From Streptomyces sp. Ru72 (GTDB lineage Bacteria > Actinomycetota > Actinomycetes > Streptomycetales > Streptomycetaceae): a DNA stretch of 47,616 nucleotides. The notes under the pieces were generated by a model that was not told the origin of the DNA, did not search any database, and saw only the letters and a program-made list of their open reading frames with translations. Position 1 is the first letter of the stretch. Each line of letters begins with the position of its first letter. Both the position numbers and the translations under genes were made by a program. The stretch spans positions 1 to 47,616 of the forward strand of contig NZ_PQSR01000061.1 of NCBI RefSeq assembly GCF_002920635.1, written 5' to 3'. Shown one piece after another: positions 33,380 to 41,551 of this stretch.

Positions 33380-33657
33380 TCACCGCGATCGTGCTCATCA
33401 AGACCAGCGTGGACCGGATCCCCGAGATCGCGGAGCGGATCGCCTCGCTGGATTCCGTCAGCGAGGTCTTCTCCGTCACGGGGACGTACGACCTGATCGC
33501 CATGGTGCGGGTGAGGGAGCACGAGGAGCTGGCGGACGTCATCCCCGGGCGGATCAGCAAGATCCCGGGAGTCGAGGCGACGGACACCCACGTGGCGTTC
33601 CGTACGTACTCCCAGCACGACCTGGAGGCGGCGTTCGCGATCGGGCTGGACTCCTGA
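33376..33657 (+). CDS. Stand-alone Lrp/AsnC ligand-binding (RAM) domain protein
   Basis: A 93-residue protein made only of the alpha-beta sandwich effector domain of Lrp/AsnC regulators: ITAIVLIKTSVDRIPEIAERIASL, VSEVFSVTGTYDLIAMVRV and TDTHVAFRTYSQHDLEAAF. There is no helix-turn-helix. Stand-alone RAM proteins bind amino acids and can tune full-length regulators. The GTG start overlaps the rhomboid stop codon by four bases, so the two proteins are made together. Confidence 0.9.
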   Translation: MITAIVLIKTSVDRIPEIAERIASLDSVSEVFSVTGTYDLIAMVRVREHEELADVIPGRISKIPGVEATDTHVAFRTYSQHDLEAAFAIGLDS

Positions 33658-33701
33658 TCCGCCCGATCCGCTGAACGCCGCCTCACCGGCCCTGCGCGAT
33701 C

Positions 33702-35078
33702 TCAGACCGCCGGGACGCAGCGGCCGTTCTCCGTGCGGTACTGCCACCGGGCGCCGTCGCTCACCAGTTCCTTCACCGCGTTGACGAAGCGCTCCACATG
33801 CTCGTCGGGGGTGCCGGCGCCGAAGCTCACCCGGATCGCGTTGAGGGACCTCTCCCCGGGCGCCGCCTCGGGGGCACCGCACTCGCCCTGGGTCTGGGGG
33901 TCGCTGCCGAGCAGGGTGCGCACCAGCGGGTGGGCGCAGAACAGGCCGTCGCGGACGCCGATGCCGTACTCGGCGGAGAGCGCGGCGGCGAAGTGGGAGC
34001 TGTTCCAGCCCTCGACGACGAAGGAGATCACGCCGACGCGGGGGGCGTCGTCGCCGAAGAGGGAGAGGACCCTGACCTCGGGGACCTCGGCGAGGCCCTC
34101 CCTGACCTTGCGGATCAGGTGCTGCTCGCGGGCGACCAGGGTGTTGAAGCCGGCCTCGGTGAGGGCCTTGCAGGCGGAGGCGATGGCGTAGGCGCCGATC
34201 ACGTTCGGGGAGCCGGCCTCGTGGCGGGCGGCCGTGTCGTGCCACTCCACGTCCACTCCCCCGTCCGTCCTGCGCGTGACCTTGCGGCTGGCGCCGCCGC
34301 CAGCGAGGTACGGCTCGGCCTGGCGCAGCCAGTCGGCGCGGCCGGCCAGGACGCCGGAGCCGAAGGGGGCGTAGAGCTTGTGGCCAGAGAAGGCGACCCA
34401 GTCCACGTCGAGGTCCTTGACGGACACCGGGTGGTGCGGGGCGAGCTGGGCCGCGTCCAGCACGATACGGGCGCCGTGCGCGTGGGCCGTCGCCGCCAGC
34501 TCCTGTACCGGCCACAGCTCGCCGGTGACGTTGGAGGCGCCGGTGACGCAGACCAGGGCCGGGCCGTGGCCCCCTTCGATGGACACGGTGCGGTCGGCGA
34601 GCGCGCGCTCCAGGGTCTCGACGGCCTGCTGCGGGCTGCTCGGGGCGTCGAGGTAGGTGACCCGGGCGTCCCGCCACGGCAGCAGGGAGGCGTGGTGCTC
34701 GGTCTCGAAGACGAAGACCTGGCAGTCGGCCGGGAGGGCGGCGGCGAGGAGGTTGAGCGAGTCGGTGGTGGAGCGGGTGAAGACCACCTGGTCGGTGTCG
34801 CGGCAGTCGAGGAACTCGGCGACCGTGCGGCGGGCGTTCTCGAACAGGTCGGTGGACAGCTGGGAGAGGTAGCCGGCGCCGCGGTGCACGCTGCCGTAGT
34901 AGGGGGCGTACGCGGCGACGTCGTCCCAGACGCGCTGCAGCGCGGGGGCACTGGCCGCGTAGTCGAGCGCGGCGTAGGTGACGTCGCCGCCGGTGACGAG
35001 CGGGACGGTGACATCACGCCCCAGAACGGGCAGCGGGGCACAGACGGACTGGTCGGCGGCAAGGGTGGAGACGGACAT
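33702..35078 (-). CDS. SufS-like PLP aminotransferase class V (cysteine desulfurase type) under SAM-IV control
   Basis: A 458-residue PLP enzyme. The cofactor Lys is in FSGHKLYAPFGSG, the Asp contacting the PLP ring in VLDAAQLAPH, the distal phosphate-loop residues in RSTTDS, and a Cys in GVRDGLFCAHPLV lies where SufS-type cysteine desulfurases have the persulfide-forming Cys. ATG at 35078 has GGGAG seven bases upstream. A SAM-IV riboswitch precedes the gene, placing it in sulfur amino acid metabolism. It is not next to suf genes, and a C-terminal extension is present, so a dedicated cysteine or homocysteine-related sulfur transfer role is possible. Exact substrate is unknown. Confidence 0.88.
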   Translation of the reverse strand: MSVSTLAADQSVCAPLPVLGRDVTVPLVTGGDVTYAALDYAASAPALQRVWDDVAAYAPYYGSVHRGAGYLSQLSTDLFENARRTVAEFLDCRDTDQVVFTRSTTDSLNLLAAALPADCQVFVFETEHHASLLPWRDARVTYLDAPSSPQQAVETLERALADRTVSIEGGHGPALVCVTGASNVTGELWPVQELAATAHAHGARIVLDAAQLAPHHPVSVKDLDVDWVAFSGHKLYAPFGSGVLAGRADWLRQAEPYLAGGGASRKVTRRTDGGVDVEWHDTAARHEAGSPNVIGAYAIASACKALTEAGFNTLVAREQHLIRKVREGLAEVPEVRVLSLFGDDAPRVGVISFVVEGWNSSHFAAALSAEYGIGVRDGLFCAHPLVRTLLGSDPQTQGECGAPEAAPGERSLNAIRVSFGAGTPDEHVERFVNAVKELVSDGARWQYRTENGRCVPAV

Positions 35079-35241
35079 GGGTGTACTCCCGTGGGCAGGC
35101 GAGACTCACCGGTGCCGGAGGCGCGCAGAAGCGCGGCGGTGTCCACGGCACGGAGAAGGTGAAAGGAAAAGGGGGTGCGGAGGCGGGGCTCTGCGGCCCT
35201 AACGCATTCGCTTGCTCACGGAAGGCTCCCTCGAACGACCA

Positions 35242-35267
35242 GGACCCCTGGAAGACACGAGGGGTCC
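35242..35267 (-). terminator. Expression-platform hairpin of the SAM-IV riboswitch
   Basis: GGACCCCT (35242-35249) pairs with AGGGGTCC (35260-35267) around a 10-base loop. The 3' side overlaps a CCTGGTC segment (RNA sense, 35237-35243), complementary to GACCAGG in the P1 3' strand (35297-35303). The two pairings exclude each other. No U-run follows, so Rho-dependent or other control is possible. Confidence 0.6.
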
Positions 35268-35380
35268 GCGCTTGCCGCAGACCTCGCTGCCTGCGACCTG
35301 GTCTTCACCCGGGGCACCCCGCCACGGACGGAGGGTTGCCGGACAGCCGGCCGGGGCCGAATGGCTGTCACTCATGACCT
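35265..35380 (-). ncRNA. SAM-IV riboswitch aptamer
   Basis: On the minus strand the RNA begins GGTCATGAGTGACAGCC and continues GGCTGTCCGGCAACCCTCCG, then GGTGCCCCGGGTGAAGACC, and ends GTCTGCGGCAAGCGCGG. These blocks are the conserved core of the actinobacterial SAM-IV class. Pairings seen: GGTC with GACC (P1), GACAGCC with GGCTGTC (P2), and the GCAG/CTGC stem near the 3' end. It lies about 190 bases upstream of the SufS-like gene, so SAM should repress that gene. The assignment rests on recalled family features. Confidence 0.9.
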
Positions 35381-35458
35381 GATGTGGAAATTACGGCAGG
35401 TGATCACCTGCTCGCAACTTCTGTCCGTATACCGGGACGGCGGACCCGTCCCGGTGCG

Positions 35459-35629
35459 TCACCGAAGCAGGTGGTGCTTCGAGCGCCGTCCCCAGCGCAT
35501 TCCGCCCAGAACGAGGCTGGCCAGGAACACCACTATGCCGATGATCAGGAGGTAGAACAGTCCCTTCGCGACCGCGCCGATGATGCCCAGAGCGACCGCC
35601 GCGAGGATCAGGAACAGGAACAACGCCAT
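35459..35629 (-). CDS. Small membrane protein (56 residues)
   Basis: A short ORF, product beginning MALFLFLILAAVALGIIGAV. It has two hydrophobic helices (about residues 2-18 and 25-44), then the basic tail MRWGRRSKHHLLR. AGGAAG precedes the ATG at 35629, and coding bias (GC-rich third positions) supports translation. It is 27 bases downstream of the PRC-barrel gene on the same strand, the usual neighbourhood of small stress-type membrane proteins. Function unknown. Confidence 0.75.
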   Translation of the reverse strand: MALFLFLILAAVALGIIGAVAKGLFYLLIIGIVVFLASLVLGGMRWGRRSKHHLLR

Positions 35630-35656
35630 GATGACCACTTCCTCGGGTTCGGGAGG

Positions 35657-36013
35657 TCAGCGGCGCGCGAGACGGCGTCCGCGGTCGGCACCGGGCTCGT
35701 AGGCCCTGTCGTAGTGATGGAAGATCTCTTCTTCCCGCTCGACCGGCAGCACGTCGTCCACGCCGATGGACGGCGCCTTGCGCACCTGCCCCTTGGAGTG
35801 GACCACCTGGACGTATCCGGGTCCCACGGTCGCCTCGTCGATGGGAACGAAGACGAGCCTCTGCCGGGTCGGCATCCCGGTGCGGACGGTGGCCATGGCG
35901 GGCGTGTCGGTGGTGGTGTCGACGTACACCGCCTCAAGGGACCCGATCTTGCGGCCCTTGGCGTCGATCACGTCCCGGTTGCGCCACTCGCGGATATCGG
36001 CTGAATGGATCAT
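35657..36013 (-). CDS. PRC-barrel domain protein
   Basis: A 118-residue cytoplasmic protein. The N-terminal 75 residues (IREWRNRDVIDAKGRKIGSLEAVYVD and LVFVPIDEATVGPGYVQV) form a PRC-barrel, a small beta-barrel found in RimM and photosynthetic reaction centre H subunits. The acidic-basic C-terminus has VEREEEIFHHYDRAYE. The ATG at 36013 has AGGAGG seven bases upstream. It is paired with a small membrane protein gene. Stress-type roles are often guessed for such pairs; none is shown here. Confidence 0.83.
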   Translation of the reverse strand: MIHSADIREWRNRDVIDAKGRKIGSLEAVYVDTTTDTPAMATVRTGMPTRQRLVFVPIDEATVGPGYVQVVHSKGQVRKAPSIGVDDVLPVEREEEIFHHYDRAYEPGADRGRRLARR

Positions 36014-36106
36014 GCCCAGCCTCCTTGCGGCCCGCGGGGAGAGCTGCCTTTGTCTCACTGTACTCCAGCCAGCCTGACCTGGCCTTTTCCGCGGGCGCGC
36101 TCGGCG

Positions 36107-37171
36107 TCAGGCGTTACTGGCGGCCACCCACCGCTCCAGGGCACGCTTGGCCGCGCCCGAGTCGATCGACTCGGCGGCCTTGGCCATGCCGGCGCGGATC
36201 TGGTCCGCCAGCGGGCCGTCGCCCGGCTCCAGAGCCACCAGCGCGGCTGCCGAGTTCAGCAGTACGGCGTCCCGTACCGGACCCTTCTCCCCGTCGAGGA
36301 GGCGGCGGGCGACCTCGGCGTTGTGGGACGGGTCGCCGCCGCGCAGGGCCTGGACCGGCACCAGTTCGATACCGGCGTCCCGCGGGTCGAAGGTCTCCTC
36401 GGTGACCTTGCCGTCGCGGACGATCCAGACGTGGGAGGTGGCGGTCGTCGTCAGCTCGTCGAGGCCGTCGTCGCCGCGGAACACCAGGGAGGAGTTGCCG
36501 CGCTCGGCGAGCACGCCCGCGATCATCGGCGCCAGGCGCGGGTCTGCGACGCCGACCGCCTGGGCCTTCACCTTCGCCGGGTTGGTCAGCGGACCTAGGG
36601 CGTTGAAGACGGTCCGGATACCCAGCTGACCGCGCGCGGCGGCGACATGGCGCAGCGCGGGGTGGAACTTCACCGCGAAACAGAAGGTGATGCCCGCCTC
36701 CTCCGCGACCTGAGCCACCCGCTGGGGCGTGAGGTCGAGGTTGACGCCCAGCTTCTCCAGGACGTCCGACGAGCCCGACGCCGACGAGGCCGCGCGGTTG
36801 CCGTGCTTGACGACCTTCGCGCCCGTGCCGGCCACCACCAGCGCCGACATCGTGGAGATGTTCACCGTCTTGGCGCCGTCGCCGCCCGTGCCGACGATGT
36901 CGACCGTGCGGCCCGACACCTCGATCACATTGGCGTGCTCGTACATCGCCCGGACCACACCGGTGATCTCCTCGACGGTCTCCCCCTTGGCCCGCAGCGC
37001 CACCACGAACCCGGCGATCTGCGCGTCCGTCGCCTCGCCGCGCATGATGCGGTCCATCGCCCAGGCCGTGTCGTCCGCGCTCTGGTCGCGGCCCTCGAGG
37101 AGCCCGTTCAGCACCTGGGGCCAGGAACGGCCCGCCGCGGTGTCGCCTCCAGCGGGGTGCACAGCGCTCAT
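36107..37171 (-). CDS. trpD: Anthranilate phosphoribosyltransferase
   Basis: A 354-residue enzyme transferring phosphoribose from PRPP to anthranilate, the second step of tryptophan synthesis. DIVGTGGDGAKTVNIST is the PRPP/metal loop, KHGNRAASSASGSSDVLE the anthranilate-binding segment, and GPLTNPAKVKAQAVGV a further signature. Length is normal. The start is ATG at 37171. It lies some 30 kb from the trpEG fusion, so the pathway is scattered, and no attenuator precedes this gene. Confidence 0.95.
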   Translation of the reverse strand: MSAVHPAGGDTAAGRSWPQVLNGLLEGRDQSADDTAWAMDRIMRGEATDAQIAGFVVALRAKGETVEEITGVVRAMYEHANVIEVSGRTVDIVGTGGDGAKTVNISTMSALVVAGTGAKVVKHGNRAASSASGSSDVLEKLGVNLDLTPQRVAQVAEEAGITFCFAVKFHPALRHVAAARGQLGIRTVFNALGPLTNPAKVKAQAVGVADPRLAPMIAGVLAERGNSSLVFRGDDGLDELTTTATSHVWIVRDGKVTEETFDPRDAGIELVPVQALRGGDPSHNAEVARRLLDGEKGPVRDAVLLNSAAALVALEPGDGPLADQIRAGMAKAAESIDSGAAKRALERWVAASNA

Positions 37172-37247
37172 AAGCCGCTCCTGGGTCGGTGTCCCGGACT
37201 ACGGGACGCGAGTCTCGAACGGGTCCACCCTATCCAGCCGGGGGCAT

Positions 37248-37288
37248 GGCGAAGGGCCCCGTCCGAACACCGGACGGGGCCCTTCGCC
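37248..37288. terminator. Strong hairpin between trpD and qcrB
   Basis: A perfect 18-base-pair stem (37248-37265 with 37271-37288) closes a 5-base loop. It lies 19 bases beyond the qcrB stop codon and ends the ctaE-qcrCAB transcript. It also insulates trpD. Confidence 0.85.
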
Positions 37289-37307
37289 GTGGCGTGGCGT
37301 GCAGCGA

Positions 37308-38945
37308 TCAGTGGTGGCCGTGGCCGCTCGTGATCTCCTTGTATTCCTCGACCGTGGGCTTGGGGATCTGGTTGTTCTCCCCGTAGTACGCGTTGCTGAG
37401 CTTGGCACGCAGCTTCGCGGAGCCCTTGATCTTCCGCTCGACGCCGTTCTCGTCGACCGTCGGGCCGATCTGGACCGGCTCGTACTGCTCGTGCGCCGTG
37501 AGCGTGTGCAGCTGCTCCTGGCTGAGCGGCTCGTGGACCTCGATGAACTCACCGTGCGGCAGCCGCTTGATGATGCCCGACTCGCGGCCGTGCAGCACCT
37601 TGTCGCGGTCCCGGCGCTGCAGGCCGAGGCAGATCCGCTTGGTGACGATGAACACGAGCACCGGCACCACGAAGAAGGCGACGCGGACGAACCAGGTGAT
37701 CGCGTTGATCGAGAGGTTGAAGTGGGTGGCCCACAGGTCGTTGCCGCCACCGACCAGCAGCACGAAGTACCACGAGATCCAGGCGGCACCGAACGCGGTA
37801 CGCGTCGGAGCGTTGCGCGGACGGTCCAGGATGTGGTGCTCGCGCTTGTCGCCGGTGACCCAGGACTCGATGAACGGGTAGACCGCGATCGTGACCAGGA
37901 CCAGCGGGAAGATCACCAGCGGGACGAACACACCCAGGACGAGCGTGTGACCCCAGAAGTTGATCTCCCAGCCCGGCATCGTGCGGATCAGGCCCTCGGA
38001 GAAGCCCATGTACCAGTCGGGCTGGGCGCCCGTGGACACCTGGTCCGGACGGTAGGGGCCGATGGCCCAGATCGGGTTGATGGTGGCGATCGCCGCGATG
38101 GCCGCGATGACGCCGAAGACCAGGAAGAAGAAGCCTCCGGCCTTGGCCATGTACACCGGCATCAGCGGCATGCCGACGACGTTGTTGTTCGTCTTGCCGG
38201 GGCCCGCGAACTGCGTGTGCTTGTGGTAGACGACCAGGATCAGGTGGCCCACCACCAGGCCGAGCATGATGCCCGGGAGCAGCAGGATGTGGATCGAGTA
38301 GAACCGGGCCACGAAGTCGCCGCCCGGGAACTCGCCGCCGAAGAGGAAGAACGACAGGTACGTGCCGACGATCGGCACGGACAGGATCGCACCCTCCATG
38401 AAGCGGACACCGGTGCCGGAGAGCAGGTCGTCCGGGAGCGAGTAACCGGTGAAGCCGGTGAACATGCCGAGGACGAACAGCAGGAAGCCGAACAGCCAGT
38501 TGATCTCGCGCGGCTTGCGGAACGCGCCGGTGAAGAAGACGCGCATCATGTGCACGAACATGCCGGCGAGGAAGATCAGCGCCGCCCAGTGGTGGATCTG
38601 CCGGACCAGCAGACCGCCGCGGACGTCGAAGCTGATGTGCAGCGTCGAGTTGAACGCCTCGCTCATCAGCTGACCCTGCAGCGGCACGTAACTGCCGTGG
38701 TACACCACCTCGTTCATCGACGGGTGGAAGAACAGGGTCAGGTAGACACCCGTGAGGATGATGATGAGGAAGCTGTAGAGGCAGACCTCACCCAACATGA
38801 ACGACCAGTGGTCGGGGAAGATCTTCCGCATGTTGGACTTGGCCAGGGTGTAGATGCCCAGGCGTCCGTCGGCCCAGTCGGCGACGCGCTCGCCGGCCGG
38901 TGCCCGTCCGCGCGACGCGGACCCGTTGCTGGTTGTAGTGCTCAT
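37308..38945 (-). CDS. qcrB: Cytochrome bc1 complex, cytochrome b subunit
   Basis: A 545-residue cytochrome b of the actinobacterial bcc menaquinol:cytochrome c reductase. It has eight or more membrane helices, with haem-b His residues in LLVRQIHHWAALIF and FYSIHILLLPGIMLGLVVGHL, and a quinol-site segment near INPIWAIGPYRPDQVSTGAQPDWYMG (the PEW-equivalent loop). A long C-terminal cytoplasmic extension is typical of actinobacteria. The ATG at 38945 overlaps the qcrA stop (ATGA). It forms a supercomplex with the aa3 oxidase encoded nearby, oxidising menaquinol at the membrane. Confidence 0.96.
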   Translation of the reverse strand: MSTTTSNGSASRGRAPAGERVADWADGRLGIYTLAKSNMRKIFPDHWSFMLGEVCLYSFLIIILTGVYLTLFFHPSMNEVVYHGSYVPLQGQLMSEAFNSTLHISFDVRGGLLVRQIHHWAALIFLAGMFVHMMRVFFTGAFRKPREINWLFGFLLFVLGMFTGFTGYSLPDDLLSGTGVRFMEGAILSVPIVGTYLSFFLFGGEFPGGDFVARFYSIHILLLPGIMLGLVVGHLILVVYHKHTQFAGPGKTNNNVVGMPLMPVYMAKAGGFFFLVFGVIAAIAAIATINPIWAIGPYRPDQVSTGAQPDWYMGFSEGLIRTMPGWEINFWGHTLVLGVFVPLVIFPLVLVTIAVYPFIESWVTGDKREHHILDRPRNAPTRTAFGAAWISWYFVLLVGGGNDLWATHFNLSINAITWFVRVAFFVVPVLVFIVTKRICLGLQRRDRDKVLHGRESGIIKRLPHGEFIEVHEPLSQEQLHTLTAHEQYEPVQIGPTVDENGVERKIKGSAKLRAKLSNAYYGENNQIPKPTVEEYKEITSGHGHH

Positions 38946-40000
38946 CCGCGCTCCCAGAAGGCAGGACCGACGGGCTCCTCGAAGTCGCCGAGCGCCTCGA
39001 GGTAACCGTCCGCGTTGACGCCGATGCGCAGCTGCGGCAGGGCGTGACCGGCCGGGCCGAAGATGACCCGGGCACCGTCGGAGAGGTCGAAGGTGGACTG
39101 GTGGCACGGGCAGAGGACGTGGTGCGTCTGCTGCTCGTACAGGGAGATCGGGCAACCGACGTGGGTGCAGATCTTGGAGAACGCCACGATGCCCTCGTGG
39201 GACCAGGACAGTTCCTTCTTGTCCTTGATGTTCTCCGGCTGCAGCCGGACGATCATCAGCGCCGCCTTGGCGATCTCCACCTGGAAGTCCTCGCTGGTCT
39301 CCTCCAGGCCCTCGGGCTTGGCGAAGGTGAGCGAACCGACCTGGACGTCCGAGGGACGCAGCGGCTGGTTCGTGTTCATGTTGACGAGGAGCTTGCCCTT
39401 GGACCACATCGTGTGGCGCAGCTTCGTCCCGGGCAGGGAGCCGAGGTCGCGCAGCAGGAAGAGGCCGGAGAGCGGGAACATGGCCAGCGCGCCGAGCATC
39501 GTGGTGCGGATCAGCTTGCGGCGGCCGATCACGGACTCCTTGGCGCCCTGCCGGAAGTCGGCCATGACCTTGGCCTTGACCTCGGGGGACGCCTCCACCG
39601 GGTGACGCTCGTCGGCGATCTCCACGTCGGACATCAGGGTGCGGGCCCAGTGGACCGCGCCCGCGCCGATCGTGAACAGCGCCACGCCGAGCGTCAGACC
39701 CAGCGCGAAGTTCATCGCGCTGATGTGCCCGATCGGGAAGACGTAGATCGACTTGTCGTTCGGGATCGCGACGTACGAGGCGATGAAGCCGATGGTGGCC
39801 AGCATCGACACGGTGAACAGCAGGGCGACCGTGCGCTCGGAGCGCTTGGCGGCACGCTCGTCGATGTCCTGGATGCGGTGCTCGTGGGGCGGCAGCCCCG
39901 GGTCGGCGAACGGGTTCTCCTCGTCCGCGACGGCTACCGCACCGGACTCGGTGTCCTGCTCAGCGGGCAGGTTCTCTTCTGGAATGTCGTGGCTACTCAT
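38942..40000 (-). CDS. qcrA: Cytochrome bc1 complex, Rieske iron-sulfur subunit
   Basis: A 352-residue actinobacterial Rieske protein. Three N-terminal helices anchor it (the family has three, not one), and the [2Fe-2S] ligands are CTHVGC and CPCHQS, each giving one Cys and one His, with the GPAGHALPQL proline loop after them. The start is ATG at 40000; the gene overlaps qcrC by ATGA and qcrB by ATGA, so all three are translationally coupled. It passes electrons from menaquinol to the dihaem cytochrome c. Confidence 0.96.
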   Translation of the reverse strand: MSSHDIPEENLPAEQDTESGAVAVADEENPFADPGLPPHEHRIQDIDERAAKRSERTVALLFTVSMLATIGFIASYVAIPNDKSIYVFPIGHISAMNFALGLTLGVALFTIGAGAVHWARTLMSDVEIADERHPVEASPEVKAKVMADFRQGAKESVIGRRKLIRTTMLGALAMFPLSGLFLLRDLGSLPGTKLRHTMWSKGKLLVNMNTNQPLRPSDVQVGSLTFAKPEGLEETSEDFQVEIAKAALMIVRLQPENIKDKKELSWSHEGIVAFSKICTHVGCPISLYEQQTHHVLCPCHQSTFDLSDGARVIFGPAGHALPQLRIGVNADGYLEALGDFEEPVGPAFWERG

Positions 40001-40809
40001 GACTTCTTGGCCTTTGCGGTCCGAGCGGCGACCCAGACGGCGACGACGATCAGCGCGCCGAGGCCGAAGATCCAGGCGAACAGGCCTTCGGAGACCGGAC
40101 CGAGGCCGCCCAGCTTGAGACCGCCGGGGTTCACGGTCTCGTCACCGTTGACCGCCTTGAGGTACGCGATGATGTCCTTCTTGTTCTGCTGCGACAGCGT
40201 GGTGTCCGGGAAGGACGGCATGTTCTGCGGGCCCGTCAGCATGGCCTCGTAGATGTGCTTGGGGGCGACACCCTCGAGGCTCGGGGCGAACTTGCCGTGC
40301 GTCAGCGCACCGCCCTCACCGGTGAAGTTGTGGCACTGCGCGCAGTTGGTACGGAAGAGCTCACCGCCCTTGGCGATGTCGGCGCCTTCCGGGCTGTAGT
40401 CGTTCTTGGTCGGGATCGCCGGGCCGGCGCCGAGAGAGGAGATGTACGCCGCGAGCTGGTCGATCTGGGTCTGGTTGTAGATCGGCCTCTTCCGCGGCAC
40501 CTGGGCGCCCTGCGAGGTGGCGGCGGGCATACGCCCGGTGCCGACCTGGAAGTCGACGGCCGCGGCACCCACGCCCACCAGGCTGGGACCGTCGGAGCTG
40601 CCCTGACCGTTGGTGCCGTGGCAGCTGGCGCAGCCCACCTGGTAGAGCTTCTTGCCCTCGTCGATGGCGAGGGACTGGGCGGTCGTATCGGCCTGCGCCT
40701 GGGTCGCGGGCGCGAACGCTGCGTACAGCCCCCCGGTGGCCGCCAGCGCGAGGAGTAGGACGACGACAGCCGCCAGCGGATGGCGTCGTCGTGCGGAGAG
40801 CTTTTTCAC
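39997..40809 (-). CDS. qcrC: Cytochrome bc1 complex, dihaem cytochrome c subunit
   Basis: A 270-residue protein with two c-type haem motifs, CASCHG (Cys60, Cys63, His64) and CAQCHN (Cys156, Cys159, His160), an N-terminal signal-anchor helix and a C-terminal membrane helix. This two-haem form replaces soluble cytochrome c in Actinobacteria and wires the bc complex straight to the aa3 oxidase. The start is ATG at 40809. It is 110 bases downstream of ctaE, with strong hairpins in between. Confidence 0.96.
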   Translation of the reverse strand: MKKLSARRRHPLAAVVVLLLALAATGGLYAAFAPATQAQADTTAQSLAIDEGKKLYQVGCASCHGTNGQGSSDGPSLVGVGAAAVDFQVGTGRMPAATSQGAQVPRKRPIYNQTQIDQLAAYISSLGAGPAIPTKNDYSPEGADIAKGGELFRTNCAQCHNFTGEGGALTHGKFAPSLEGVAPKHIYEAMLTGPQNMPSFPDTTLSQQNKKDIIAYLKAVNGDETVNPGGLKLGGLGPVSEGLFAWIFGLGALIVVAVWVAARTAKAKKS

Positions 40810-40881
40810 GGATTACCCCGGTGTCAGGATCTTCTGCGTCGATGCTTCTGGAGGTGGATCGGGTCGTCGGGGGCGATCGGC

Positions 40882-40915
40882 TCCCCCGGTCGGGGGACCC
40901 TCCGCCGCGCGGCGG
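40882..40915 (-). other. Hairpin cluster between ctaE and qcrC
   Basis: Two hairpin-forming elements lie between the ctaE stop and qcrC start: TCCCCCG/CGGGGGA (40882-40888 with 40891-40897) and the palindrome CCGCCGCGCGGCGG (40902-40915). They could stabilise RNA ends or partly terminate, adjusting the ctaE:qcr ratio. Function is inferred from position. Confidence 0.4.
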
Positions 40916-40919
40916 CCGA

Positions 40920-41540
40920 CTACCGGATCATGTAGATCGTGGCGAAGAGGCCGATCCAGACGACGTCGACGAAGTGCCAGTAGTAGGACACGACGATGGC
41001 GGCGGTCGCCTGCTCATGGGTGAACCTGCGCGCCGCGTAGGTGCGGCCGAGGACCAGGAGGAAGGCGATGAGACCACCCGTCACGTGCAGGCCGTGGAAG
41101 CCGGTGGTCAGGTAGAACACCGAGCCGTACGGGTCCGAGGACAGCGAGAGGCCGTCCTTCTTGACCAGCTCGGTGTACTCGAAGATCTGACCGCCGACGA
41201 AGATCGCACCCATGATGAAGGTGACGATGAACCAGCCCCGGAGCTTCTTCACGTCCCCGCGCTCGGCGGCGAACACGCCGAGCTGGCAGGTCAGGGAGGA
41301 GAGCACCAGGATCGTGGTGTTCGTCGCCGAGAACGGGAAGTTGAGATGGCTCGCCATCTCCTTCCAGTGAGCCGGCCCGGTCACCGATCGCAGGGTGAAG
41401 TACATCGCGAAGAGGGCCGCGAAGAACATCAGCTCGGAACTCAGCCAGATGATGGTTCCGACGCTGGTGAGGTTCGGCCGGTTGACCGACGGGTGCGCGT
41501 GCCCGGTTTCTACTGTCGTTGCTGTCGCCACGACCGACAT
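40920..41540 (-). CDS. ctaE: Cytochrome c oxidase subunit III
   Basis: A 206-residue subunit III with five helices, lacking the two N-terminal helices as in other actinobacteria. GTIIWLSSELMFFAALFAMYF, the HVTGGL segment and SYYWHFVDVVWIGLFATIYMI mark the family. It assembles with ctaC, ctaD and ctaF although encoded with qcrCAB. The ATG at 41540 lies in the centre of a 21-base perfect dyad and has no ribosome site; the GTG nine bases downstream is an alternative start. Transcription continues into qcrC. Confidence 0.94.
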   Translation of the reverse strand: MSVVATATTVETGHAHPSVNRPNLTSVGTIIWLSSELMFFAALFAMYFTLRSVTGPAHWKEMASHLNFPFSATNTTILVLSSLTCQLGVFAAERGDVKKLRGWFIVTFIMGAIFVGGQIFEYTELVKKDGLSLSSDPYGSVFYLTTGFHGLHVTGGLIAFLLVLGRTYAARRFTHEQATAAIVVSYYWHFVDVVWIGLFATIYMIR

Positions 41541-41551
41541 TATGTCGGTCG
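41531..41551 (-). promoter_or_regulatory. 21-base perfect dyad spanning the ctaE start codon
   Basis: CGACCGACA and TGTCGGTCG, 9 bases each, flank a 3-base centre, and the annotated ATG spans the centre and one arm. In RNA this is a strong hairpin. CATAAT (RNA sense) within it resembles a -10 box and ends seven bases before the in-frame GTG, so the message may be leaderless from that GTG. Operator, hairpin or promoter cannot be separated by sequence alone. Confidence 0.5.
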
